Source: Drouetiella sp036703255
Lineage (GTDB): Bacteria; Cyanobacteriota; Cyanobacteriia; Elainellales; Elainellaceae
DNA: 64,000 bases
NCBI GenBank assembly: GCA_036703255.1
Contig: DATNPL010000195.1
Location: 28,185 to 92,184, forward strand
Reading direction: 5' to 3'
Shown here: in pieces, positions 41,688 to 49,641 of the stretch
Position numbering within the stretch: position 1 is the first letter of the stretch
How the letters are laid out: every line of letters starts with the position of its first letter
The notes under the pieces: model-generated
The model's database searches: none
Seen by the model: the letters and a program-made list of their open reading frames with translations, nothing else
Told to the model about the DNA's origin: nothing
Program-made: the position numbers and the translations under genes

Positions 41688-42485
41688 ATGACTGAACGCT
41701 TGCAAAAGATCCTTTCCCAATGGGGTATTGCCTCCCGTCGTCAGGCCGAGCAGATGATTGTAGAAGGCAGGGTGCGTCTTAATGGAGCCATTGGACAATT
41801 AGGGCAGAGGGCTGATCCAGCGATCGACCAGATTGAGGTTGATGGTCAACTGTTGCAGCAGCGCGATCGCCCCCAACGGCTCTATTTATTGGTGAATAAA
41901 CCTGTAGGGGTGGTTTCGACCTGCCAAGATCCGCAAGGGCGATCGACAGTTCTTGACCTGCTGCCCGAAGCAATGCGGCAAGATACCGGGCTTCATCCCG
42001 TTGGGCGGCTCGATGTCATGTCTACAGGAGCATTGCTGCTAACCAACGACGGCGAAGTAACGGCCTGTTTTACCCATCCGCGCCACCAAATTACGAAGGT
42101 CTATCAGGCGTGGGTAGAAGGTTCTCCCTCGCCTGAGGTTTTGCAGCAGTGGCGGCAGGGCGTCTGGCTAGACGATCGGCTGACGCTGCCCGCCGAAGTC
42201 AGCGTTTTGGATGTTAAAGCCAAATCGGGGCAGCAAAATTTGCAGACTGGCCTAAAGCAAACTAGCTTAGAGATAGTGCTGCGTGAAGGGAGAAATCGTC
42301 AAATTCGTCGCGTTGCCGAGCAATTGGGTCATCCGGTAATTCGGCTACATCGAGTGGCGATCGGGGCAATAAACCTGGGACAATTACCAAGCGGCAAATA
42401 TCGCCCTTTGACAAAGGCAGAGATCGAGTACCTGCGGACTCAGCAAGCTCGTTCAGGCATCCAGCTCCAGATATCCAGACTCTAG
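41688..42485 (+). CDS. RsuA/RluB-family 16S/23S rRNA pseudouridine synthase
   Basis: 265 residues from the ATG at 41688; the longer frame overlaps the kinase and lacks family similarity. An S4 RNA-binding domain begins the protein (ERLQKILSQWGIASRRQAEQMIVEGRVRLNG), followed by the catalytic domain. The active-site Asp is in HPVGRLDVMSTGALLLTNDGE (RLD motif), then KVYQAWVEG and LREGRNRQIRRVAEQLGHPV. It converts a specific uridine in rRNA to pseudouridine during ribosome assembly. The target base is not determined; RluB-type is more likely in cyanobacteria. Close to the downstream RodZ-like gene (66 bases). Confidence 0.88.
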   Translation: MTERLQKILSQWGIASRRQAEQMIVEGRVRLNGAIGQLGQRADPAIDQIEVDGQLLQQRDRPQRLYLLVNKPVGVVSTCQDPQGRSTVLDLLPEAMRQDTGLHPVGRLDVMSTGALLLTNDGEVTACFTHPRHQITKVYQAWVEGSPSPEVLQQWRQGVWLDDRLTLPAEVSVLDVKAKSGQQNLQTGLKQTSLEIVLREGRNRQIRRVAEQLGHPVIRLHRVAIGAINLGQLPSGKYRPLTKAEIEYLRTQQARSGIQLQISRL

Positions 42486-42551
42486 GCACTCAGACTTCAG
42501 ACATTCAGATTCCAGAGAGCGGCAAGCGTGTGAAAGTGAAGGCAAACCATT

Positions 42552-43433
42552 ATGACTAGAGAAACAATTCTCACCCAACAGGAGCAAGTCCATCGCCTGA
42601 TGCAAATTGGAGCCTATTTGCGCCAAGTGCGAGAAGATCACGCGCTGTCTCTTGAAGAAGTCGCTGCCAGAACTCTGATTCAACCTCGGCTGCTGCGGGC
42701 GATCGAAGCGGGTGCGCTGCATCAGCTCCCAGAAGCAGTCTATATTCAGGGCTTTATCAAACGCTATGCCGATAGCTTGGGGCTAGATGGCACAGATTGT
42801 GCAGAGGCTTTCCCAGCAGAAAAAGTGCTGCGCATTCCTCAAGACTCCTGGAAAGATAGTCCTGCGGCTCAGTTGCGACCGCTCCATCTCTATGTTGCCT
42901 ATGTAGCGCTCATTATGGCTTCTGTAAGTCTCCTGTCTTTCATTGTAGGGCGATCGGCTCCAGGGACAATCAATTTGCCCACGTCTCGAACAGGTACCGG
43001 ACAGCCGCAGATTGGACAAGTTCAGGGGCAAGTTCAGGCGGCGCAACAGCCTGCAAGCGGCAGTTCAGATCAAGCGACGATCGGGCTATCTAGTTTGGCT
43101 CAGTCTCCCCCGGCACGCCCCCCCGCAACCAATAAGCCTGTCCAGGTTGACATGAAGCTCACGGCTCAGTCTTGGATTGAGGTGGAGGTCGATGGAGAAG
43201 TTAAGCTCGCCGAGGTGTTGCCGGAAGGCACAGAGCGCACCTGGGCGGCAAATAATCAACTGCGGATTCGGGCGGGCAACGCTGGAGGCGTCATGGTGGC
43301 CTATAACGGCGAACAGGCCAAGCCGATGGGTCAGCCAGGTGCGGTTGAGGAGAAAACTTTTGCGCCAGGGCAGAGTGCAGCAAGCTTGCCCCAGTCAGGC
43401 TCTGAGACAAGCTCTGAACCGACCCAGCAATAA
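42552..43433 (+). CDS. RodZ-like helix-turn-helix membrane protein (DUF4115)
   Basis: 293 residues. A Cro/XRE helix-turn-helix (about 17-80: YLRQVREDHALSLEEVAARTLIQPRLLRAIEAGALHQLPEAVYIQGFIKRYADSLGLD), one membrane span (LYVAYVALIMASVSLLSFIVG, about 115-136), a low-complexity Gln/Ser/Pro linker, and a C-terminal DUF4115 domain (MKLTAQSWIEVEVDGEVKLAEVLPEGTERTW). This is the RodZ layout, which links MreB to the elongation complex and sets cell shape. The AANNQLRIRAGNAGGVMVAYNG block is typical of DUF4115. The start has AAGG about 12 bases upstream. Confidence 0.85.
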   Translation: MTRETILTQQEQVHRLMQIGAYLRQVREDHALSLEEVAARTLIQPRLLRAIEAGALHQLPEAVYIQGFIKRYADSLGLDGTDCAEAFPAEKVLRIPQDSWKDSPAAQLRPLHLYVAYVALIMASVSLLSFIVGRSAPGTINLPTSRTGTGQPQIGQVQGQVQAAQQPASGSSDQATIGLSSLAQSPPARPPATNKPVQVDMKLTAQSWIEVEVDGEVKLAEVLPEGTERTWAANNQLRIRAGNAGGVMVAYNGEQAKPMGQPGAVEEKTFAPGQSAASLPQSGSETSSEPTQQ

Positions 43434-43463
43434 CGCACAGTAAACCCTCTGGAAGCTACCCAT

Positions 43464-43784
43464 ATGTTAAAGACTCTCAACGCATGGCTACATCGTCATC
43501 CCGAAAATATGAAGGCGATCGTCGAAATTTACACTTGGCAAACCTGCCCCTACTGCATTCGCGCCAAAATTCTGCTGCGATGGAAAGGGGTACAGTTTAC
43601 AGAATATAAAATTGACGGCAATGGCGCAGCCCGCGTCAAGATGGCAGAACGCGCTAACGGACGGCGATCGGTGCCCCAAATCTTTGTCAACAACCAGCAC
43701 CTTGGCGGCTGTGATGATCTCTACACTCTCGATCGCAATGGACAGCTCGACAGATTGTTAATGGAAGCCCAGCCCATAGGGTAG
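43464..43784 (+). CDS. grxC: glutaredoxin 3 (GrxC)
   Basis: 106 residues from the ATG at 43464, which has GGAAG eight bases upstream; the shorter start at 43509 gives a canonical 91 residues. The thioredoxin-fold active site is TWQTCPYCIRAKILL (Cys-Pro-Tyr-Cys), the glutathione-binding cis-Pro is in RRSVPQIFVNNQHLGGCDDLY. It reduces disulfides and glutathionylated proteins with glutathione, in the cytoplasm. I recall the same N-terminal extension and TWQTCPxCIRAK in other cyanobacterial Grx3 proteins. Confidence 0.92.
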   Translation: MLKTLNAWLHRHPENMKAIVEIYTWQTCPYCIRAKILLRWKGVQFTEYKIDGNGAARVKMAERANGRRSVPQIFVNNQHLGGCDDLYTLDRNGQLDRLLMEAQPIG

Positions 43785-43902
43785 CTCCCTAACAAAAATT
43801 ACGTCTTTAACCATCGCTGCCGCTCAGGATCATAGATCAATCACCCTGAACATCCCACCTCCTTTACTCAATCACCCTGAATATCTGCGACACTACCGTT
43901 GG

Positions 43903-44346
43903 ATGAGTCGCGCGATCGCATTGGCTCAGGCAGCAGGCGAAGCCGGAGAGGTGCCAGTTGGGGCTGTGGTCGTGAACGTCAGCGGTGACCTGATTGCTGA
44001 AGCCGAAAACCGCCGAGAGCGCGACCACGATCCCACGGCTCATGCCGAAATTATCGCCTTACGTCAGGCAGGGCAGGCATTATCCACCTGGCGATTAGAG
44101 CAATGCACGCTTTATGTGACGCTAGAGCCTTGTCCGATGTGCAGTGGGGCAATTGTTCAATCTCGGCTAGGGCTACTCGTCTATGGCGCAGATGATCCTA
44201 AAACTGGCGCAATCCGTACCGTGATGAATTTGCCAGACAGTGCTGCCTCTAATCACCGCATTGCCGTACTGGGCGGGATTTTGGAAGAAACCTGTCGGCA
44301 GCAGTTAAAAGCCTGGTTTTTGCAGCGACGACAAGCCACCGAATAG
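43903..44346 (+). CDS. tadA: tRNA adenosine-34 deaminase
   Basis: 147 residues from the ATG at 43903. The zinc/catalytic motif HAEIIALRQA (His-Ala-Glu) and PCPMCSGAIVQSRL (PCxxC) are complete; DDPKTGAI and LEETCRQQLKAWF fit TadA. It deaminates A34 to inosine in tRNA-Arg(ACG), an essential step. The same frame stays open upstream to a TAG at 43777. The codons just before the ATG read NHPEYLRHYRW, like the N-terminus of family members (for example HxxWM before RALELA in E. coli). No ATG, GTG or TTG occurs in that extension, so the real start may be an unusual codon (CTG 43846, ATT 43798) or the ATG at 43903. Confidence 0.88.
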   Translation: MSRAIALAQAAGEAGEVPVGAVVVNVSGDLIAEAENRRERDHDPTAHAEIIALRQAGQALSTWRLEQCTLYVTLEPCPMCSGAIVQSRLGLLVYGADDPKTGAIRTVMNLPDSAASNHRIAVLGGILEETCRQQLKAWFLQRRQATE

Positions 44347-44632
44347 ACAGCACTAGAACTGTCCTCTGGTGGATAGGCATAACGAAGAAAGCCCTTATTG
44401 TTGTACGTAGGTGTAGAGGTTGGGACGTTAAAGCGCCAGATAGGCGGGACGTTAGAATTTTGCCAACCGTCATATTTGATTGGCTGTAGATTGGCTATCG
44501 TCCTGCAATATTAAGCTTGCACAACAGGCTTTAGAGGGTGTAGCTGCGCGTAATTCTGGCGCGATCGTGATTGGTGCTCCTGATTCGCTTTAAATATTCT
44601 CCTCTTGTAAGTATTTTTCACATTGAGCGTTT

Positions 44633-45469
44633 ATGGTTTTGCTGAGTCCTTGGAAGAGTCATCCCCTGTCTGACCTATTGCGATCGCGCCCATCTGCGCC
44701 ATTGGCTAAGCTGGCCATTGAAACTGAGGCTAATGCTGCGGCTGAGGTACAGCCTGCTCCATCCCTTGACGAATTGAGCAGCCCCTCGGACTGCCAACCC
44801 GTCGAGCCACAGATTACGGCCATCAACTCTCGCGTTTCATCCTGGCTTACGCCGATCGCCTATGGGCTAGGCGCAGTGGTGCTGCCGACTTACTTCCGCA
44901 TTCAGATGACAGGGCAAGAGAACCTGCCGCCAGAGGGGCCAGTCATTCTGGCTCCGACCCATCGGGCGCGATGGGACTCTTTGCTGGTTCCCTATGCGGT
45001 GGGGCGGTTTGTCACCGGACGCGATCTGCGGTTTATGGTGTCAGCTAACGAAATGGCAGGATTTCAAGGCTGGCTGATCCAGCGCTTGGGCGGTTTCCCG
45101 GTGAATCCTCGTCGTCCGGCGATCGCCAGCCTCCGCTACGGAGTAGAGATCCTGCAAAACCGAGAAATGCTGGTGATTTATCCAGAGGGCAATATCTTTC
45201 GCGACCAAAAATTGCGCTCCTTAAAGCCTGGTTTGGCACGTATGGCGCTTCAGGCAGAGGCTAGCAAGCCTGACTTAGGCATTAAAGTTGTGCCGATTCA
45301 CCTTGAGTACAGCCAGCCTTTTCCCAAGTGGGGTTGCAAGGTGAATATTGCGATCGGCAAGCCGCTAGAAGTCCAAACCTATCGGCAAGGATCGGTCAAG
45401 CAGAGCGCTCAACGCTTGACAGATGATTTAGAAACCGCACTGCGGCAGCTTGGCGAGCAGCCTGCTTAA
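44633..45469 (+). CDS. plsC: 1-acyl-sn-glycerol-3-phosphate acyltransferase (PlsC-like)
   Basis: 278 residues. The acyltransferase motif I HX4D is in APTHRARWDSLLV, motif II/III in GFPVNPRRPAIAS and motif PEGNIF in LVIYPEGNIFRDQKLRSLKPG. It transfers an acyl chain to the sn-2 position to make phosphatidate, the root of all glycerolipids. The first 75 residues are a Pro/Glu-rich lead without clear membrane spans, longer than usual; one weak hydrophobic segment precedes the motif (LTPIAYGLGAVVLPTY). Start ATG at 44633; no neighbour on the same strand within 280 bases. Confidence 0.85.
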   Translation: MVLLSPWKSHPLSDLLRSRPSAPLAKLAIETEANAAAEVQPAPSLDELSSPSDCQPVEPQITAINSRVSSWLTPIAYGLGAVVLPTYFRIQMTGQENLPPEGPVILAPTHRARWDSLLVPYAVGRFVTGRDLRFMVSANEMAGFQGWLIQRLGGFPVNPRRPAIASLRYGVEILQNREMLVIYPEGNIFRDQKLRSLKPGLARMALQAEASKPDLGIKVVPIHLEYSQPFPKWGCKVNIAIGKPLEVQTYRQGSVKQSAQRLTDDLETALRQLGEQPA

Positions 45470-45481
45470 CGGCTTTTATAG

Positions 45482-45523
45482 GATGTTTTAGGTTGGCGCA
45501 CTTCGCGCTCCACCTAAAACATC
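45482..45523. repeat. palindromic repeat between plsC and the kinase gene
   Basis: GATGTTTTAGGT (45482-45493) and ACCTAAAACATC (45512-45523) are exact inverted arms; inside, GGCGC and GCGCT extend the stem around ACTTC. It lies between convergent genes and is followed at 45530 by AAAGTGGCTACGGCTA, matching the motif beside the repeat at 37764-37792 with one difference. Confidence 0.7.
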
Positions 45524-45548
45524 TTATTAAAAGTGGCTACGGCTATAG

Positions 45549-47342
45549 CTAATCCACTTTAGCCAAAGTAGGCAATTCCACAGTCAAGGTTGTCCAGCCT
45601 TCACTGCTGATGGCATCTATTTCTCCGCGCAAAGTCTCTACCAGCTTTTTAATTAACGCCAGACCTAATCCTGTACCGCCCTGCTGCCAAGGATCGCTCT
45701 TGGGAATCCGGTAGAATTTTTCAAACATGCGCAGCAGTTCGGAATCGGGCACCTGCGCTTGATTGCTCACCTTAAAGGTGATGGTCGGCATGGAAATCAC
45801 TAAGCCATGCTTATTGTCCAGATTGGATTCTACCCGTAAAGAGATCGCACCCCCCGGAGCCGTGTACTTACAGGCATTGTTTAGCAGCTCTGCCAAGATG
45901 CGCTCTAAGCTTTTGCGATCGCTCACTACCGTCGAGATGTGATCGGGCAGATCGAGTTGCAGGGTTTGCTGACGATTTTGCGCCCGCGACCGAAAGGGAG
46001 CCACCACATCCGGTAGCCAGGTGGTTAAATCAATCATCTCGAAAGCGATCGTGTAGCAGTCGTTTTCGAGGCGCTGCAAATCGAGCAGGTCATTAATCAG
46101 CTCGGTTTCACGCATGCACTCCGCTTCTAAGATCTCCATATAGCGATCGCGTCTGGCCGAAGGGGGGGCGTTTCGCAGCATGTGAATCGCCATTTTCATG
46201 TTAGAAAGCGGCGTGCGGAGTTCGTGGGACACCGTGCTCAAGAAGTCATCTTTGAGCTGATTGAGATACTCTAGCTCTTTAACCTGCGACTGAGAAGCTT
46301 CATAGAGGCGAGCTTGACGAATGGCGATCGCACAGTGGTTTGCCACCTGTTCCACTAACCGAATGTCCTGTTCGCTAAAGCTATAGTTTTTGTGGTTAAT
46401 CAGCCAAAGGTCGCCAATCACGCCCTGGTCATCCAAAATGGGACAGGTCAGCATGGCGACTAATCCACGCTCTGGATTGGGCACCAACGAGCAAAACTGA
46501 AAATACTGACCTTCTAAAATCTGGTCGTAAATCTCTGGCACGGTAGAAAACTTGGACACCCGCCCCTGATAAGGCGACATAGCATTTGTGTATTCGTAGC
46601 AGGTTGTAGAAGTGCCTTGTTCAATGTCATATAGCGAGGCATTGCAGCAGCTCACGCCAATCACAGTAGCAACTTCGCGCACAGCAGCCTGCAAGATGAG
46701 ATCTTCGTCTAGACTATCTCGCACGCGATCGGTAATCCGCTTGAGCGTTGCCTCAAATTCAAACGCCAGCTTGAGCTGCGTGGTACGCGCCTCTACCTCG
46801 CTTTCTAAATCGTCATTTAAGCGCTGAATTTCTTGATACAGCTTGGATTGCTGCACGCGCAACGCTTCCTCAACCTGTTTGCGTGCGGTGGTATCTAGCG
46901 CAATCACGCCTACGCCCTGCCCCTGCGGCAACGGCACCGGAAAACAGGAAATCATCCAGTAGCGGGCAATCCCAGGCTGGGCTTTGCTTTCTCCATGAAT
47001 TTCTACATTGGCAACAGGTTCTCCTTTATCCAGCACCCGCCGACAGATCGGTTCCAACGCGACTGAAAACTCAGGAATGACCTCCTGCATGGTTTTACCT
47101 AGATATGCCTCTAGGGGCAAGCCATAGATTTCTGCCAATGCCTTATTAATGCGAACAAACCGCAGCTGCTCATCATAGATGCACAATCCAGCAGAAACGG
47201 TCGAAGCAGCCGCAAAAAAAGAGTCCAGAATCAGATACTGGGCGCTATCGGCTGCGTCAATGTTTGGTTCGCAGGTCTCAAGACCGTTCACCCTGTCGGT
47301 TTCCTCAAGATTAGGCGACTCACCTTGAAAAGAAGAAAGCAT
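45549..47342 (-). CDS. PAS-GAF sensor histidine kinase
   Basis: 597 residues, no membrane span, so cytoplasmic. The PAS domain (about 40-160) has GLCIYDEQLRFVRINKALAEIYG. A coiled linker (165-205) leads to a GAF domain (about 210-355; the central ISCCNASLYDIEQGTSTTCYEY and QDIRLVEQVANHCAIAIRQARLYEA at its end). HisKA has FLSTVSHELRTPLSNMKMAIHML; the ATPase domain has ELLNNACKYTAPGG and QQGGTGLGLALIKKLVETLRG. No conserved bilin-binding Cys is evident in the GAF, so it is probably not a phytochrome. Signal and partner are unknown; it is an orphan without an adjacent response regulator. Confidence 0.88.
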   Translation of the reverse strand: MLSSFQGESPNLEETDRVNGLETCEPNIDAADSAQYLILDSFFAAASTVSAGLCIYDEQLRFVRINKALAEIYGLPLEAYLGKTMQEVIPEFSVALEPICRRVLDKGEPVANVEIHGESKAQPGIARYWMISCFPVPLPQGQGVGVIALDTTARKQVEEALRVQQSKLYQEIQRLNDDLESEVEARTTQLKLAFEFEATLKRITDRVRDSLDEDLILQAAVREVATVIGVSCCNASLYDIEQGTSTTCYEYTNAMSPYQGRVSKFSTVPEIYDQILEGQYFQFCSLVPNPERGLVAMLTCPILDDQGVIGDLWLINHKNYSFSEQDIRLVEQVANHCAIAIRQARLYEASQSQVKELEYLNQLKDDFLSTVSHELRTPLSNMKMAIHMLRNAPPSARRDRYMEILEAECMRETELINDLLDLQRLENDCYTIAFEMIDLTTWLPDVVAPFRSRAQNRQQTLQLDLPDHISTVVSDRKSLERILAELLNNACKYTAPGGAISLRVESNLDNKHGLVISMPTITFKVSNQAQVPDSELLRMFEKFYRIPKSDPWQQGGTGLGLALIKKLVETLRGEIDAISSEGWTTLTVELPTLAKVD

Positions 47343-47736
47343 GCAGAATCTGTCCGATGATGAAATGAACTCAGGCGATCGTGAAGAGCGTAGATGGTGT
47401 TCTAAGCATACCCAATCTTTACAAGCGACACGTTAACAACCTAGCTGAGCAATGGGAGAGTGATGAATAACTCAATAAATCCTTAGAATTTGACTGTAGA
47501 GGAAAATATTTAGACCTTCTATAAAAGATGGAAGTTCCGCGATTCAAGCGTCAGATGTAACGTTCTGGGCTTGTTACCAGCCTTTTGGCTGCTATATCTT
47601 TTAAACGACCTGGATTCAACCCGTCTTATCGATCGCCAGTTTATAAAATCTTGCTTCTAAAACCTTTGATTCTCAGAGAGTCTCAAACAGTGAATTAGTA
47701 ACATTAACATCCATAACCCATCGGCCATAACAGCCT
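47343..47736. other. intergenic region between two minus-strand genes
   Basis: About 390 bases holding the promoter of the PAS-GAF kinase and the end of the MBL-fold gene. No reading frame, repeat or convincing hairpin was seen. Confidence 0.45.
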
Positions 47737-48516
47737 TTAGGCTGAAACTAAGATAGGCTGAAAGCGATCGCCCGGTTTGGGCGTGACGAGCTGAGTAGAG
47801 ATTTTCTTCTCCTTTAGCGCCATCCGTAGTGCCTCGACACTGCCTTTTTCTTGCAGCACAGCCGTCAGCAACCCTTCATACTGCACCTCGCCTCCGGCTG
47901 CCGTGGGCACCACTACTTGAGGCTTGAGCCACTCAATCACCTGAAGCGCTGTTTTGTTACCTTGAATCACAGGGCCTAAAAGCGGAATTTCTAACCCAAT
48001 TACAGGCGTGATAATTACATCCACCGATCCGACAGATTGCAGGGTAGCTGAATGAAACCCATGCGGTTCGTAGTAAAGCCGAGTATTGGAGATAAGGTCA
48101 GTCATCAAGTAGCCATTTTCCACCAGAAATGGCCCAATCGGGGCACCTGGCGTTGCCTGAATTTTGATGCGATCGCCCGATTCACCCCGCAGAATATGGC
48201 TCTCACCATGCGCCAAAGCCGTGACCTGAGCGTATCCCAAGCTTTGAGCCACTTTGGCGGCATTAGGAGAAGCAACTACCGGAATCGAGCGATCGAGCTG
48301 CTGCAACGTCGGCAGATGGGCGTGATCGGCTAACCCCTGAGACAGTAAGATCAGATCAATTTTGGGAGGAATAGGGCGAGGCTGAGCGTGGGTGGCTTTG
48401 AATAGCCAAGGCATATTGCCAAAGATGAGCGAGTCAACCAACCAAGGATCGAGAAGAATCTGCTGTCCTCCCATCTCAATTAGCCAAGAATTGTTATCTA
48501 GCCAGGTGAGATACAT
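47737..48516 (-). CDS. MBL-fold metallohydrolase-like protein
   Basis: 259 residues. The beta-lactamase-like fold begins with YLTWLDNNSWLIEMGGQQILLDPWLVDS (the Asp-Pro-Trp strand). The usual HxHxDH motif reads SQGLADHAHLPTLQQL, keeping the DH and the last His but lacking the first two His. A later GES.ILRGESGDRI and FHSATLQSVGSVDVIITPVIGLEIP follow. This variant resembles the plant/cyanobacterial branch similar to UlaG-like proteins. Loss of two ligands suggests a mononuclear site or altered chemistry. I assign no substrate. It is a stand-alone soluble gene. Confidence 0.75.
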   Translation of the reverse strand: MYLTWLDNNSWLIEMGGQQILLDPWLVDSLIFGNMPWLFKATHAQPRPIPPKIDLILLSQGLADHAHLPTLQQLDRSIPVVASPNAAKVAQSLGYAQVTALAHGESHILRGESGDRIKIQATPGAPIGPFLVENGYLMTDLISNTRLYYEPHGFHSATLQSVGSVDVIITPVIGLEIPLLGPVIQGNKTALQVIEWLKPQVVVPTAAGGEVQYEGLLTAVLQEKGSVEALRMALKEKKISTQLVTPKPGDRFQPILVSA

Positions 48517-48979
48517 AACTGTTTAATGTCCTTGCGTTTGTTCGCTCTGTTTTTGAGATGGCTCCCTAAACTTATCGTAACAAGTCGCTCACAAAAAGCC
48601 TGAGTTCAAGCGCCTAAATCCAGTTGGCGGATCGCAAACTCTCCTCAGCAAACCGCTCAATCATCAGCTTTCAGGATTCCGTGGCACGCTGCCTAGCCAA
48701 AACGTGAGTTTCAAGATTGGCTGCAAGCGAGTCACGATTTAACGGCAATCTGATTAAGTGTCCTATGGCCAGATTTTCAATCGAAAAACATGCGCTAATC
48801 TTTACTTTGAGTCAAGGATTTGATTCAAAGTAAAGCTTTCACTTAGGCAACAACAGACGCGGCTATGGGGTCTAGATCTATGCAGCCTGGGAGAGTAATT
48901 CCGGAAGTTTCACCCAGGCAACCTTTGTTTTTCCTCCTGTCGTTTTTTAAAACTGGCTGATTTATCGATCGCAACTCTT
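48517..48979. other. intergenic region with a long hairpin
   Basis: About 460 bases between divergent genes, so promoters for both are expected. The main structure is the hairpin at 48800-48835. No reading frame was accepted. Confidence 0.45.
48800..48835. repeat. 16-bp stem hairpin
   Basis: CTTTACTTTGAGTCAA (48800-48815) pairs with TTGATTCAAAGTAAAG (48820-48835), with one G-T pair and a GGAT loop. No U-tract follows on either strand, so it looks more like a structured leader, operator or repeat than a terminator. It lies 145 bases before the small membrane-anchored protein gene. Confidence 0.6.
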
Positions 48980-49465
48980 ATGGCACAACACTCTAATTCT
49001 TCTGGCTCAGGAAATCTGCTGGTGCGGGGCTTTTTTGGCATTCTCTCCATTACAGCAACCGCAGTTGTTTCCACTATGGTGCAGCGCTATTTCGTGCCCA
49101 ATGCGCCTAGCTCGTTCACACCTGCTCCGCCCATGCAGGCTAGCCCGATAGAGGCCGAGAGCCTAAACTCTGCCCCAGCTGCCTCCGATTTTCCGCCTCC
49201 CGAGGCCAGTTGGGGCAATGAGTCTACAAATGAGTCTACAGAGGCAGGGTTAGACAACAGCCCCATCCAGGTTGAGACTCAGCCTGTTCCTGAATTTAGG
49301 GCTGTTCCAGAAGCTCAACCTAATGCTGAAATTGACCCTGCGCCGTTCAATGTTGAAGCGATCGGCACTTCTGAGCCGCCCACATCCGAAGATCAGGCAC
49401 AGCCCGACGGAACAAGTTTGAGAGAAAAGCTGGATAGCGCCTTGAGAGAAAAATGGAATAAGTAA
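48980..49465 (+). CDS. small single-span protein with Pro/Glu-rich tail
   Basis: 161 residues. A short N-terminus precedes one hydrophobic segment (LLVRGFFGILSITATAVVSTMVQRYF, about 12-37). The rest is disordered and rich in Pro, Ala, Glu and Ser (for example QASPIEAESLNSAPAASDFPPPEA), ending in a short charged helix LREKLDSALREKWNK. No domain is recognised. The layout suggests a membrane-tethered protein with a flexible arm, perhaps a linker between the membrane and a soluble partner; that is speculation. Confidence 0.55.
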   Translation: MAQHSNSSGSGNLLVRGFFGILSITATAVVSTMVQRYFVPNAPSSFTPAPPMQASPIEAESLNSAPAASDFPPPEASWGNESTNESTEAGLDNSPIQVETQPVPEFRAVPEAQPNAEIDPAPFNVEAIGTSEPPTSEDQAQPDGTSLREKLDSALREKWNK

Positions 49466-49641
49466 AAGCTGGCCTATCTATTGGGCAAGGATGGGCTTGT
49501 TTTCTGCGATCGCAGCCTCTTACACCTTATCTATAGCCATTGACCGGAGATTAGACACTTTTGAAAGCTTTATTCCACAAGGCTTTCAAAGGTGTTTGCT
49601 GCATTTACTTTTAATAAATATTCGCCATTAGGAAATCCTTT

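Noticed and set aside
44480..44592. Possible gene fragment ending GAIVIGAPDSL before plsC
   Set aside because: A 37-codon frame that ends cleanly at 44592, but no family could be recognised and no start is evident.
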